Source: an uncultured Chthoniobacterales bacterium (GTDB taxonomy: Bacteria > Verrucomicrobiota > Verrucomicrobiia > Chthoniobacterales > UBA10450). Taken from it: DNA of 64,000 bases. Under the pieces are notes generated by a model, which was given only the letters and a program-made list of their open reading frames with translations, was not told the DNA's origin and ran no database searches. This document shows, piece by piece, positions 46,237 to 54,045 of this stretch; within the stretch, counting starts at the first letter, position 1; every line of letters begins with the position of its first letter. A program made the translations under genes and the position numbers. The stretch is taken from the NCBI GenBank assembly GCA_902805675.1, contig CADCTA010000018.1, positions 1-64,000 on the forward strand. Reading direction: 5' to 3'.

Positions 46237-46983
46237 CTACAAGCGAACGAGCTCGGCCGATTGCGCCGGAATCCAGCCGCGCAACTCGTTGGGGAGCGCG
46301 ACGTACATCCAGTCGCCTCGCGTGCTGAGAACCTTGATCTCGCTCCCGGGCGGAAGCGTAAGGACTGTGTTCGCGTTGTCGGCTGTGGCGAGCCGCGCGT
46401 CCACTTTGTTGTCGATCACGATCGCAAGCGCCCGGCCGCGTGTGCCGCTCTCGAGCGCATAAGCGCAAGAGACGCCAACCACGCAGCTGAGCACCCCGAC
46501 TACGCACGCCGTGATCAACAGCACAGAGCGTCGACGGCGGAGGACGAGCGCGGCAGCTGCCAACGCCAGGACCCAGAAGCCGATCGTTGCTGTCACCACA
46601 TAGTGAGTGGTTGTCGCGCGGCTCGCGAAGGCTTCCCACCTACTCTTGCGAAGCTCGAGCGCCCGGGCTTTCTCACGCGCCAGGCGCACGTTCGCCGCTG
46701 CCTCCGGATGGCGCGGCTCCAGTGCGAGCGCGCGCTCGTAATTTAAAATTGCGCGCCCGAGGTCTCCGGCGCGATACCAGGCATTCCCCAGATTGTAGAA
46801 GACCGGCGCGCTCGTCGCGCCTGCCGCGACCGCCGTTTGGTATTTCTCCGCCGCTTCTTTGAACCGCCCTGCAGCGTACTCGGTGTTGCCATCGGCAAAC
46901 GCGTCAGCGCGCGCGTCACTGAGCATTGCCACCACGAGCAATACGCAGCAGCAAAGAATGCGGCTAAGTCGCTCGCCACTCAT
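46237..46983 (-). CDS. batE: BatE-like TPR and SH3 domain protein
   Basis: 248 aa. Signal/membrane segment near residues 8-27, two to three TPR units (FADGNTEYAAGRFKEAAEKY, APVFYNLGNAWYRAGDLGRA), two more membrane helices (VVTATIGFWVLALAAAALVL and LLITACVVGVLSCVVGVS), and a C-terminal bacterial SH3 (ADNANTVLTLPPGSEIKVLS, RGWIPAQSAELVRL). Domain order fits BatE of the Bacteroides aerotolerance cluster. Its start overlaps batD by 4 nt and it is the last gene of the Bat operon. Possible role in envelope stress; not demonstrated. Confidence 0.82.
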   Translation of the reverse strand: MSGERLSRILCCCVLLVVAMLSDARADAFADGNTEYAAGRFKEAAEKYQTAVAAGATSAPVFYNLGNAWYRAGDLGRAILNYERALALEPRHPEAAANVRLAREKARALELRKSRWEAFASRATTTHYVVTATIGFWVLALAAAALVLRRRRSVLLITACVVGVLSCVVGVSCAYALESGTRGRALAIVIDNKVDARLATADNANTVLTLPPGSEIKVLSTRGDWMYVALPNELRGWIPAQSAELVRL

Positions 46984-48818
46984 GCGCGCAGGTTCTCCAC
47001 CAACTCCAGAATCTCGCGCTGATTTTCGGGCGAGATGGTGTGCCCGCCATTGCGGCTGCCGCTGTAGCGCAGCTCATCGCTTTGCTCGAACAGCTGACGC
47101 AGCTGCGCGCTCTGCTGCTCATCCAGCCGGAACGCCGTCGCTGCTGTTTCCGCATCCACGAGGTTTGGGTCGACGTTCTTCGCCAATGCTGTTTTTAGCT
47201 GCACTGTACGCGACGCATCGGCGAGGTACTCGCGGGGGGCAGCGCCATTCGCGCGCAGCCGCCGCTCCAGCTCGGCAGCTTGGTGCTGCAGATCGGCAGT
47301 TCTTTGCGCGTCGCGATTTGCCAGCCGCCTCTGACGCATTCTCCACGCGACGAGACCGGCGAGCGCCGACAACGGCACCAATTGCGCGAGCCAGAAAGCT
47401 GGCCGCGCGTGGAGAGGCGCGAATGTCTGGCGCGCAGTCGGGCGCTCGCTCAGCTGATAAAGGATGTCGCGCTCCTGCGGCGCGGGGGTAGGAGTCGGCG
47501 CGATCGCGGGAGTCGCCGTCTGCGGAGCTGCTGCGGCCGCGGCGGGCGTTGCGGTCGGCGCTGCGCCGCCTTCGACACGAAGCGGGAGGTCGGCGCTACG
47601 CAATGAAACGTAAGTCTCTTTCACCGGGTCGAAGAACGTGAAGACGAGCGGCGGCATCTTGTCCTTTCGCTCCTTCGGACTCACGACGGTCTCGAAGGTT
47701 TTGGTGCCGCTGATCCCGACATCGTCGTCCTGGCTGAACTTGTCGGAGGGCGGATACTTGTGCCAGCCGGCCTCGTTCTCCAGCACCGGCGCAGTCACGC
47801 GGTCGAAGTTCCCGCGCCCGATAATCGCAGCCGTCACGGTGATGGGATCTCCGACCTGCACCTTCTTCGGATTCGCATCGCTCTTCATCGCGAAGGTGCC
47901 GACTGCTCCCCCGAAAGTCGGAGGTGCATTCGGCGGCAGCGGCTTCACTTCCACGGTTGTCGCTTGGCTCTTGAGGTTGATCTCCTTCGGCACCGAAGGG
48001 CTCAGGAACGGATCGTTTAATAACTGGTTCAGCGGATCGGACGGATCGTCGAACAAAGACCGTGGGAGGGTAGGACTGCGCGGCCCCCCACGCGGGACTC
48101 GCACCACCGGCTTGATCTCCGCCGGTCCGATCTCGAGCTTGCCCGCGCGCACCGGCGAGATGGCCGTTTTAAAGATGAACACCTGGTAGCTGCGGCCATT
48201 GATGGTCTCGATCGTTTGTCGCGGTTCCGGCATTTTCTGCGTGGTAAATCCCTGACCCGCGATCTGCATCCCGCTCCCGAGCGAATCAACCGGCGCGCGC
48301 ATGTTCAATCCCAGCCGGATCTGCACCGGAATCATCTCGCCGACGTAGGCGACCTGCTTCGGCAACACCATCTCGATGAAGCCGATCTTCGCCGGGTCCA
48401 CCGCGCCGGCATCGTCGCGGCCGCCGCCTCGACGGGAGGACCTGCCGGGCGAGTCCACCACATTGAGCGAGAGCGCCGGGGTCTTCATTGCTCTGCCGGC
48501 GACCTCCACAGTCTGCGGAGGGATAGTGAACGTCCCCGTGCGCAGCGGCATGATCGTGTAGTTGTAGGTGAAGCTGTAGCTCACGCTGAAATTCTGCATC
48601 TGATACTGCCGCGACACGCCCGCCGAGCGGATGTCGAGACCGTCGACGTTGATCTCGCCGGGCGGCTTCGGGTTCGACGCGCCCGTGACCACGATCTGTA
48701 GCTGAACCGGATTACCGAGCCCGGTCTCCGAGCTGTCGAGTACAGCGGTGACACTCGGTTGCTGCGCGAGGGCGACCGGGGCGCTCAGAAACAGCGCGAG
48801 CACCAGCCACACTGTCAT
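46980..48818 (-). CDS. batD: BatD-like membrane protein, start codon inside a type A repeat
   Basis: 612 aa from ATG 48818. A signal peptide (TVWLVLALFLSAPVALAQQ), repeated Ig-like beta domains of the BatD family (DSSETGLGNPVQLQIVVTGA, PLRTGTFTIPPQTVEVAGRA), one transmembrane segment near residue 500 (FWLAQLVPLSALAGLVAW) and a cytoplasmic tail. The frame is open upstream to an ATG at 48977, 4 nt after the batB-C stop, but that would translate the whole type A repeat into a 53-residue n-region before the signal sequence. ATG 48818 lies in the repeat tip (GAATGAC), so either way the repeat defines the N-terminus. Confidence 0.85.
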   Translation of the reverse strand: MTVWLVLALFLSAPVALAQQPSVTAVLDSSETGLGNPVQLQIVVTGASNPKPPGEINVDGLDIRSAGVSRQYQMQNFSVSYSFTYNYTIMPLRTGTFTIPPQTVEVAGRAMKTPALSLNVVDSPGRSSRRGGGRDDAGAVDPAKIGFIEMVLPKQVAYVGEMIPVQIRLGLNMRAPVDSLGSGMQIAGQGFTTQKMPEPRQTIETINGRSYQVFIFKTAISPVRAGKLEIGPAEIKPVVRVPRGGPRSPTLPRSLFDDPSDPLNQLLNDPFLSPSVPKEINLKSQATTVEVKPLPPNAPPTFGGAVGTFAMKSDANPKKVQVGDPITVTAAIIGRGNFDRVTAPVLENEAGWHKYPPSDKFSQDDDVGISGTKTFETVVSPKERKDKMPPLVFTFFDPVKETYVSLRSADLPLRVEGGAAPTATPAAAAAAPQTATPAIAPTPTPAPQERDILYQLSERPTARQTFAPLHARPAFWLAQLVPLSALAGLVAWRMRQRRLANRDAQRTADLQHQAAELERRLRANGAAPREYLADASRTVQLKTALAKNVDPNLVDAETAATAFRLDEQQSAQLRQLFEQSDELRYSGSRNGGHTISPENQREILELVENLRA

Positions 48819-48905
48819 TCCGACCGAAGCGAAGCGCAGTGGAGGAATCCCGCGGCTCCACCCACCGGTAGCGCCACGGGATTCCTCGACTTCGCTCGGA
48901 ATGAC
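48814..48905. repeat. Type A palindromic dispersed element, copy 5, inside the bat operon
   Basis: Ninety-two bp from GTCATTCCGACCGAAGCGAA to CTTCGCTCGGAATGAC, arms separated by about 17 nt. It sits between batB-C and batD, in a frame that stays open across it (reads VIPSEVEESRG...). Its tip supplies the proposed batD ATG. Confidence 0.95.
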
Positions 48906-48981
48906 GCGAGGCGGCGAATCCAGCGGCGTGACATGTGGAGCGCTGTTCGAAGCGGTGGGTGCAAGGGCGCGCGTCATCGGC

Positions 48982-51123
48982 TTACCAATCATTATAGACG
49001 CGCCGCGAAGCCTTGCGTTCATCCAGCTGCACACGCTGTTCTTCGTCGCGCATGGCCCGCAGAAGACGCTCGGCCTGCTGTGGGGTCATGCGTGCTTCTT
49101 CCATCGCCTCCGCTTCCGCGCCGGCCTCCGCGTTCTGCTCGGCTTGCTCCTGCGGCGCGCCCTTCACTTCACCTTCGAGCTTCTTCGCTGGTGTCGCGGA
49201 AGGCGTGCCCGTCGGCGGCGAATCGGAATCGCCACTCTCCCCTTCTCCTTCGCCCGGTGATGGCGACGGAGCCTGCTCCTGTTCGCCCGGAGTCGGCGAT
49301 GCGCCTTCTTCGTCGCCGGGTGATGCGCCGGCCTGCGGGCTTGGCGAAGCACCGGGCGACGGGGCGGGGGATGGCGACGGCGAGCCGCTCGGCTTTCCCT
49401 GTGGGGATGGAGACGGCGTTTGGCCGGGCTTTTCCTCTTCGCCAGAGCCCTGTTCCTTCTGCTCCGACTGATCCTGACCCTCCTCCGGCTTCTTGTTATC
49501 GCCGCTGCCGGACTGGTCCTGCTGTTGCTGCTGTTGTTGCTGATCCTTCCCCTGCTGGTCCTGCTTCTTCTGATCCTTCTTCGCCTGCTGGTTCGGAGAG
49601 GGCGAAGGCGTCGGGCTCGGCTGTTGCTCCTGCTGCTGCTTTAGCTCCTCGATCTTCCTTTTGACGAACTCGGCGTTCTCGTTCGCCTCCTTGCTCTCGG
49701 GTTCGATCTTCAGCGTGTGCTCGTAATGCTGCAGCGCGTTCTGCCAATCGCCGAGCTTCTTGTCGTTGCCCTTCTGCGTCTCGCCGCGCTGATAAAGTGT
49801 GTTGCCGAGATTGTAATGGCTGCGGCTTTGCAGCTGCCGGTCGGGCGAGAGGAGCGCCTGGCTAAACGACTGCAGCGCCTTGCTGTAATCCTTCATCTTG
49901 TAAGCGGCCGCGCCGGAATCGAAATGGAGCTTGTCGGCTGCGTGGGTGTTTGGGTGCTCCTTTAGCGTCTGCTGGAAGTGTTCGTAGGCCTCGGGGAAAC
50001 GCTCGTTACGGTAGGCTTCCAACCCCGGAGCCGCCGCGAGCGTGGCATGCGCGCCGAACATCAACACCGCCGCCGCGGCTGCTGCGGTTGCTTCCCGGCG
50101 GACCGGCGAGACGGCGCGTCGTCGTGCGGCTTTGCGCTCATTCATCAGCAGCGACGCTGCCAGCGCGAGCAACGCTGCGCCGAGTGGCCATTGATACCGC
50201 TCGATGGGCTGCCGCGACACGCGATCCTGGATGTCGCCGGCCTGCATCTTCGCGAGGCCCTGCTCGTAGAGCTGCTTCATGGTCGCAGGTCCGCCTGCGA
50301 GGTGGAGATAGGTGCCACCGGTCGCCTCAGCGATCTCGCGCAATCGTTTCTCGTCCAGCTTCGACTTCACGACCTGGCCGCTACCGTCCTTCACGAACGC
50401 TGTCGTGCCACCGGCGCCGGTCAGCGGAATCAACGATCCCTCCGGCGTCCCAACACCAATGGTGAAAATCTTCACGCCGCCATCCGACGCTGCCTTCGCC
50501 ACCTTGACGGCGTCGCCCGAGAGTTCCTCGCCATCCGTGAAGATGATGAGCGCACGATTGCCGATCGCCGACTGCCCAAAGGTGCGTGTGGCGAGTGTGA
50601 TCGCGTCGGCGATGTTCGAGCCGCCTTCCGGGATGATGCTGGTGTCGAGATCGTTCAACGATTCGACGGCCGCGTCATAGTCGATCGTGAGCGGCGCTTG
50701 CAGGAACGAGCGACCGGCGAACGCAATCAGTCCGATGCGATCGCCGCGGAGTTCGTTGAAGAGATCCTGCCCCGCCAGCTTCACGCGCTGGAGACGGTTC
50801 GGCGCGACATCGTTTGCCAGCATGCTGCGCGAGGTGTCGACCGCGACGAGCAGGTCGAGGCCTTTGCGTTTTACCTCCTCATAGCTGTAGCCCCAGCGCG
50901 GCTGCGCGAGGCTCAGGATCGCAAGCGTCACGCCGGTGAGGATCAATGCGAACCGCACCCGGCGGCGAAAAGGATTCACCGCGGATCCGAGTTGTGGCAG
51001 CAAGCGCGCCGAGACGAACTCGCGCAGCTTCGCCGCACTGCGCGCTTCGGCACGCATGAACAACAACCCGAGCACCGGCACGGCGAGCAAAGCCCAGAGC
51101 CAATGCGGTGCACCGAAACTCAC
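48982..51123 (-). CDS. batB: BatB-BatC fusion: von Willebrand A membrane protein with TPR and low-complexity tail
   Basis: 713 aa. N-terminal part is BatB: two membrane helices, a vWA domain with MIDAS motif DTSRSM (residues 96-101) and IFTDGEELSG, then a closing helix (YQWPLGAALLALAASLLMN). From residue 340 a second membrane helix and TPR repeats (EAYRNERFPEAYEHFQQTLK, LHFDSGAAAYKMKDYSKALQ) correspond to BatC. Residues 490-640 are Gln- and Pro-Ser-rich low-complexity repeats. In Bacteroides batB and batC are separate genes; here they are one. It overlaps batA by 4 nt. Confidence 0.88.
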   Translation of the reverse strand: MSFGAPHWLWALLAVPVLGLLFMRAEARSAAKLREFVSARLLPQLGSAVNPFRRRVRFALILTGVTLAILSLAQPRWGYSYEEVKRKGLDLLVAVDTSRSMLANDVAPNRLQRVKLAGQDLFNELRGDRIGLIAFAGRSFLQAPLTIDYDAAVESLNDLDTSIIPEGGSNIADAITLATRTFGQSAIGNRALIIFTDGEELSGDAVKVAKAASDGGVKIFTIGVGTPEGSLIPLTGAGGTTAFVKDGSGQVVKSKLDEKRLREIAEATGGTYLHLAGGPATMKQLYEQGLAKMQAGDIQDRVSRQPIERYQWPLGAALLALAASLLMNERKAARRRAVSPVRREATAAAAAAVLMFGAHATLAAAPGLEAYRNERFPEAYEHFQQTLKEHPNTHAADKLHFDSGAAAYKMKDYSKALQSFSQALLSPDRQLQSRSHYNLGNTLYQRGETQKGNDKKLGDWQNALQHYEHTLKIEPESKEANENAEFVKRKIEELKQQQEQQPSPTPSPSPNQQAKKDQKKQDQQGKDQQQQQQQQDQSGSGDNKKPEEGQDQSEQKEQGSGEEEKPGQTPSPSPQGKPSGSPSPSPAPSPGASPSPQAGASPGDEEGASPTPGEQEQAPSPSPGEGEGESGDSDSPPTGTPSATPAKKLEGEVKGAPQEQAEQNAEAGAEAEAMEEARMTPQQAERLLRAMRDEEQRVQLDERKASRRVYNDW

Positions 51124-52178
51124 GGCAGCTTCCTCCAGAGCGTTTGCGACAGGAGCACCTGCGCGACGAGCACGCCGCAGCCGGCCATGATGCAGACCGG
51201 GAACAGGTCGCGGTATTGCTGGAGCTTCTTCACGCTCACGGTCGACTTCTCCATCTGATCGATCTCGCGGTAAATCTCCTCCAGCGACTCCGTGTCCGTG
51301 GCCCGGAAGAACTTCCCCTCCGCGATGCGCGCGACTTCCTTCAGACCCGCTTCATTGAAGTGCACGGGCTGGTTTTGGTAGAGCATGTTGCCGGAGAGAT
51401 CGGTGAGGAACCCGCCGCGACGATCGGGCACGGGAGCGGGCGCAATGCCGTTGATGCCAGCCCCGATTGCATAGAGCCGAATCCCGAGCGCCTTGACGGC
51501 CTCGGCCGCGGTGTTCGGCGGGATCTTGCCGGCGTTATTCTCGCCGTCGGTCAGCACGATGAGCACTCGGCTCTTCGCCTTTTTGTCATTGAGCCGGCTC
51601 GCTCCCGCCGCCATGCCGGAGCCGATCGCGGTGCCGTCTTCGACGAGGCCGACCTTGAGGCGGTCGAGGTTCTGGATCAGCCAATCGTGATCGAGTGTCA
51701 TCGGGCTGACGACGTACGGTCGGCCCGCAAAGGCGATGAGCCCGATCCTGTCGTTAGGCCGCTTCTCGATGAACCTGCGCGTCACTTCGCGCACCGCCTC
51801 CACGCGGGTGGCCTGATCGCCGCCGACGGTAAAATCCTTGATCAGCATCGAGCCCGAGACATCGAGCACGAGCATGATGTCGATGCCGCTCGCCTCGACC
51901 TGCGTCAGGGTCTTGCCAAGCCGCGGCCGCGCCATCGCGATGATGAACATGGCGAGGCTGAGAAGCAGCAGCGCGCGCAGCAATTTACCGACGCGCGACT
52001 TGCTCGATTTGCCGAGGCCGCGCAGCACCGTCGTGGAGGAAAAGATCAACGCCGCCGCCGGCCCACGCTGGCCGCGCAGATAGGCGAGCACCGGCAATGC
52101 CAGCAACAGCAGCAGCACCCACGGGTGCTGGAAGGTCAGCGCCGTATCGGCGGGCCACCAGTCACGCAGCAGGTTCAA
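51120..52178 (-). CDS. batA: BatA-like von Willebrand A membrane protein
   Basis: 352 aa. Two N-terminal membrane helices (WVLLLLLALPVLAYL, LLRALLLLSLAMFIIAMARP), vWA domain with intact MIDAS DVSGSM (residues 106-111) and LIVLTDGENNAG, and a C-terminal helix (LFPVCIMAGCGVLVAQVLL). Part of the moxR-DUF58-DUF4381-batA-batB/C-batD-batE unit. Its start overlaps the DUF4381 gene by 17 nt. Confidence 0.9.
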   Translation of the reverse strand: MNLLRDWWPADTALTFQHPWVLLLLLALPVLAYLRGQRGPAAALIFSSTTVLRGLGKSSKSRVGKLLRALLLLSLAMFIIAMARPRLGKTLTQVEASGIDIMLVLDVSGSMLIKDFTVGGDQATRVEAVREVTRRFIEKRPNDRIGLIAFAGRPYVVSPMTLDHDWLIQNLDRLKVGLVEDGTAIGSGMAAGASRLNDKKAKSRVLIVLTDGENNAGKIPPNTAAEAVKALGIRLYAIGAGINGIAPAPVPDRRGGFLTDLSGNMLYQNQPVHFNEAGLKEVARIAEGKFFRATDTESLEEIYREIDQMEKSTVSVKKLQQYRDLFPVCIMAGCGVLVAQVLLSQTLWRKLP

Positions 52179-52671
52179 GCCGGCCTCCTTGCACGAAGCG
52201 CGTTGCTTCCTCGAGCAGCAACTCGCTGTCAGCTGTAGTCGCGTCGTAGCGCGCGAACTTGATCAAATCGCATCGCGTCAGAAAATCGCCGAGGAGCGAT
52301 TTGTCCTCTTCCGAGAACTGCGACTTCGAGGTAAGCGATTCGAGAAACTCGACGGATGTCTGCCGCGTCATCGGCAGCTGATAGTGCTGCATCACGTACT
52401 GCCGCAGAATATCCGACACGCGGATGCTGAACTCGTACGGGCTGAGCGCCGTGATCTCGTGGCGGACGCGCTGGAGCAACTCGAGCGCACGGGTGCGCGG
52501 CGTCTGCTCCGGCTTCGGTTTGCGCAACCAGCGCCATACGAACCAGCCCACCAGCCCCAGCAGGGCGAGCACGAGGAAGCTGCCGGCGAACACAACCCAC
52601 GGCGGGATGAGCGAGTAATCAACCGGCGGCGAGATGTCGTGCAGCTGTTCCTGGGCGAGAAAGAGGGGCAT
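52162..52671 (-). CDS. DUF4381-like membrane protein of the Bat operon
   Basis: 169 aa: N-terminal HDISPPVDYSLIPPWVVFAG leading into one membrane helix (SFLVLALLGLVGWFVWRWL), then a cytoplasmic helical domain (RALELLQRVRHEITALSPYE, RQYVMQHYQLPMTRQTSVEF, LLGDFLTRCDLIKFARYDAT) typical of DUF4381, a standard neighbour of batA. Role unknown; likely part of the MoxR-Bat membrane complex. Confidence 0.8.
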   Translation of the reverse strand: MPLFLAQEQLHDISPPVDYSLIPPWVVFAGSFLVLALLGLVGWFVWRWLRKPKPEQTPRTRALELLQRVRHEITALSPYEFSIRVSDILRQYVMQHYQLPMTRQTSVEFLESLTSKSQFSEEDKSLLGDFLTRCDLIKFARYDATTADSELLLEEATRFVQGGRLEPAA

Positions 52672-52683
52672 GGTCGATCAGGT

Positions 52684-53643
52684 TCATCGCACCGCCATGC
52701 GGCGCTCGCGTGCTTTGAAAAACGAACGCAGACCGGGCAGATAGTCACGCCCGGTCTGCAGCGAAATCGTATCGATATTGCTGCGATGCAGCGTGCGCTT
52801 CAGGTGCGCAGCTTGCGCTTCGACGAGCTCCGCGAAGTGCGTGCGGGTCGCGCGGTCAGACGTGTTGATCTCGATCTGCTCACCCGTCTCGGCGTCTTCG
52901 AGGGTAATGATGCCGACGTTCGGGAAAACCTTCTCGCGTTCATCCTGCACGTGGATCGCGATCACGTCGTGGCGTCGACCGCTGACGGCGAGCTCGCGCG
53001 AGAAATCGCCGGCCTGAAAGTCTGAGATGAAGAAGACGACCGCGCGGCGGCTGACGACCTGGTTCAGATACTGCAAGGCCAGCGCCGGATCGGTGCCGCG
53101 TTGTTGCGGCTCGAAAAACAGGATCTCGCGAATCAAGCGAAGGGTGTGCGAGCGGCCCTTCTTCGCCGGGATGTAGAGCTCAACTTTATCGGTAAACAGC
53201 AGCAGGCCGACCTTGTCGTTGTTCCTGATCGCGCTGAACGCCAGCAGACACGCGACCTCCGCTGCGAGCTCGCGCTTGGATTGCGTGGTGCTGCCGAAAC
53301 TGCCCGACGCGCTGACATCCACGACGAGCAGCACAGTCAGCTCGCGTTCCTCGGTAAACTTCTTCACGAACGCGGTGCCGAGGCGCGCGGTCACGTTCCA
53401 ATCGATGGCGCGGATCTCGTCGCCCGGCTGATACTCGCGCACTTCGTCGAAGTTCATGCCACGACCTTTGAAGACGCTGTGGTAGTCGCCCGCAAAGACG
53501 GTCTGCACGAGCCCTTTCGTTTTGATCTCGAGAGCGCGGATCTTCTTCAGAATTTCCGCGGGCGTTTGCTGCGCCTGGCCGCTGGAGCCTCCCCCGCCGT
53601 CATCCCGAGCGAAGCGAAGCGGAGTCGAGGGATCCCGTGGCAC
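52684..53643 (-). CDS. DUF58 protein of the Bat operon, N-terminus supplied by a repeat element
   Basis: DUF58 proteins carry a degenerate vWA domain and partner MoxR ATPases. The conserved core begins PAEILKKIRALEIKTKGLVQ and continues GDYHSVFKGRGMNFDEVREY, PGDEIRAIDWNVTARLG. Upstream of this there is no ATG/GTG/TTG in native sequence; the frame opens at GTG 53643-53641, which overlaps the stop of the GIY-YIG gene (TAGTG), and reads 16 residues (PRDPSTPLRFARDDGG) encoded by a type A repeat arm. 319 aa. Removing the 445-bp insert would instead join it to an ATG overlapping the moxR stop. Confidence 0.88.
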   Translation of the reverse strand: MPRDPSTPLRFARDDGGGGSSGQAQQTPAEILKKIRALEIKTKGLVQTVFAGDYHSVFKGRGMNFDEVREYQPGDEIRAIDWNVTARLGTAFVKKFTEERELTVLLVVDVSASGSFGSTTQSKRELAAEVACLLAFSAIRNNDKVGLLLFTDKVELYIPAKKGRSHTLRLIREILFFEPQQRGTDPALALQYLNQVVSRRAVVFFISDFQAGDFSRELAVSGRRHDVIAIHVQDEREKVFPNVGIITLEDAETGEQIEINTSDRATRTHFAELVEAQAAHLKRTLHRSNIDTISLQTGRDYLPGLRSFFKARERRMAVR

Positions 53644-54035
53644 TACCGAGAACCTCCCGCGGAACGGAATGCGTACATCTCATCAAACAAATTGCGCCAT
53701 TCGGGATTGGAGCGCGCGATCAGCAGTTCCTTCTTACTCCGGCTCCACCGCTTCAGCTGTTTCTCGCGCGCAATCGCGCTTTCGGGATCGGGATATGTCT
53801 CAAAGTGCACCAGCTTGTGTGCGTGGTACTGCTTCGCGAAAGCGCTGCCTTCACCGAGCGAATGCTCGCTGCAGCGACGCTCGAGGTCGTTCGTAACCCC
53901 GATGTACAACACGATGTGGCGATCTCCGTTGGTAAGCATGTACACGAAGTAGTTCTGATGTGTCATCGGGAGCTGCTCGCTTTCGCCACGGGATTCCTCG
54001 ACTTCGCTTCGCTGCGCTCGGAATGACGGCGGGGG
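53591..54035 (-). mobile_element. Split type A element carrying a GIY-YIG nuclease gene, inserted in the bat operon
   Basis: Terminal inverted repeats of 51 nt (53591-53641 and 53985-54035); 43 nt of each match type A arms (39 of 43 identical between them) and the outer 8 nt (CCCCCGCC / GGCGGGGG) are perfect. Between them lies a GIY-YIG gene instead of the usual 13-25 nt loop. No target duplication is obvious. It separates moxR from DUF58, neighbours in typical Bat operons. It preserves the chain of overlapping stop/start codons. The name mobile element is inference; no transposase is present. Confidence 0.75.
53643..53966 (-). CDS. GIY-YIG nuclease-domain protein within a palindromic element
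   Basis: 107 aa, a single GIY-YIG (UvrC N-terminal/YhbQ-like) domain: FVYML (GIY strand, residues 7-11), LYIGVTNDLERR (YIG plus Arg30), SAFAKQYHAHKLVHFE, IAREKQLKRW with the catalytic Glu68, and NPEWRNL. All residues expected for catalysis are present, so it should be active. The ATG overlaps the TGA of a 27-codon repeat-encoded leader (ATGA), and the stop overlaps the DUF58 GTG (TAGTG). Base composition looks lower in GC than its neighbours. Possible role: mobility or maintenance of the type A repeats; unproven. Confidence 0.9.
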   Translation of the reverse strand: MTHQNYFVYMLTNGDRHIVLYIGVTNDLERRCSEHSLGEGSAFAKQYHAHKLVHFETYPDPESAIAREKQLKRWSRSKKELLIARSNPEWRNLFDEMYAFRSAGGSR

Positions 54036-54045
54036 CGACGTCTCA

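Noticed and set aside
53599-54027. Classical transposon with target-site duplication
   Set aside because: Inverted ends are clear, but the bases outside them (GCTGGAGCCT on one side, CGACGTCTCA on the other) show no duplication and there is no transposase, so a standard IS was not called.
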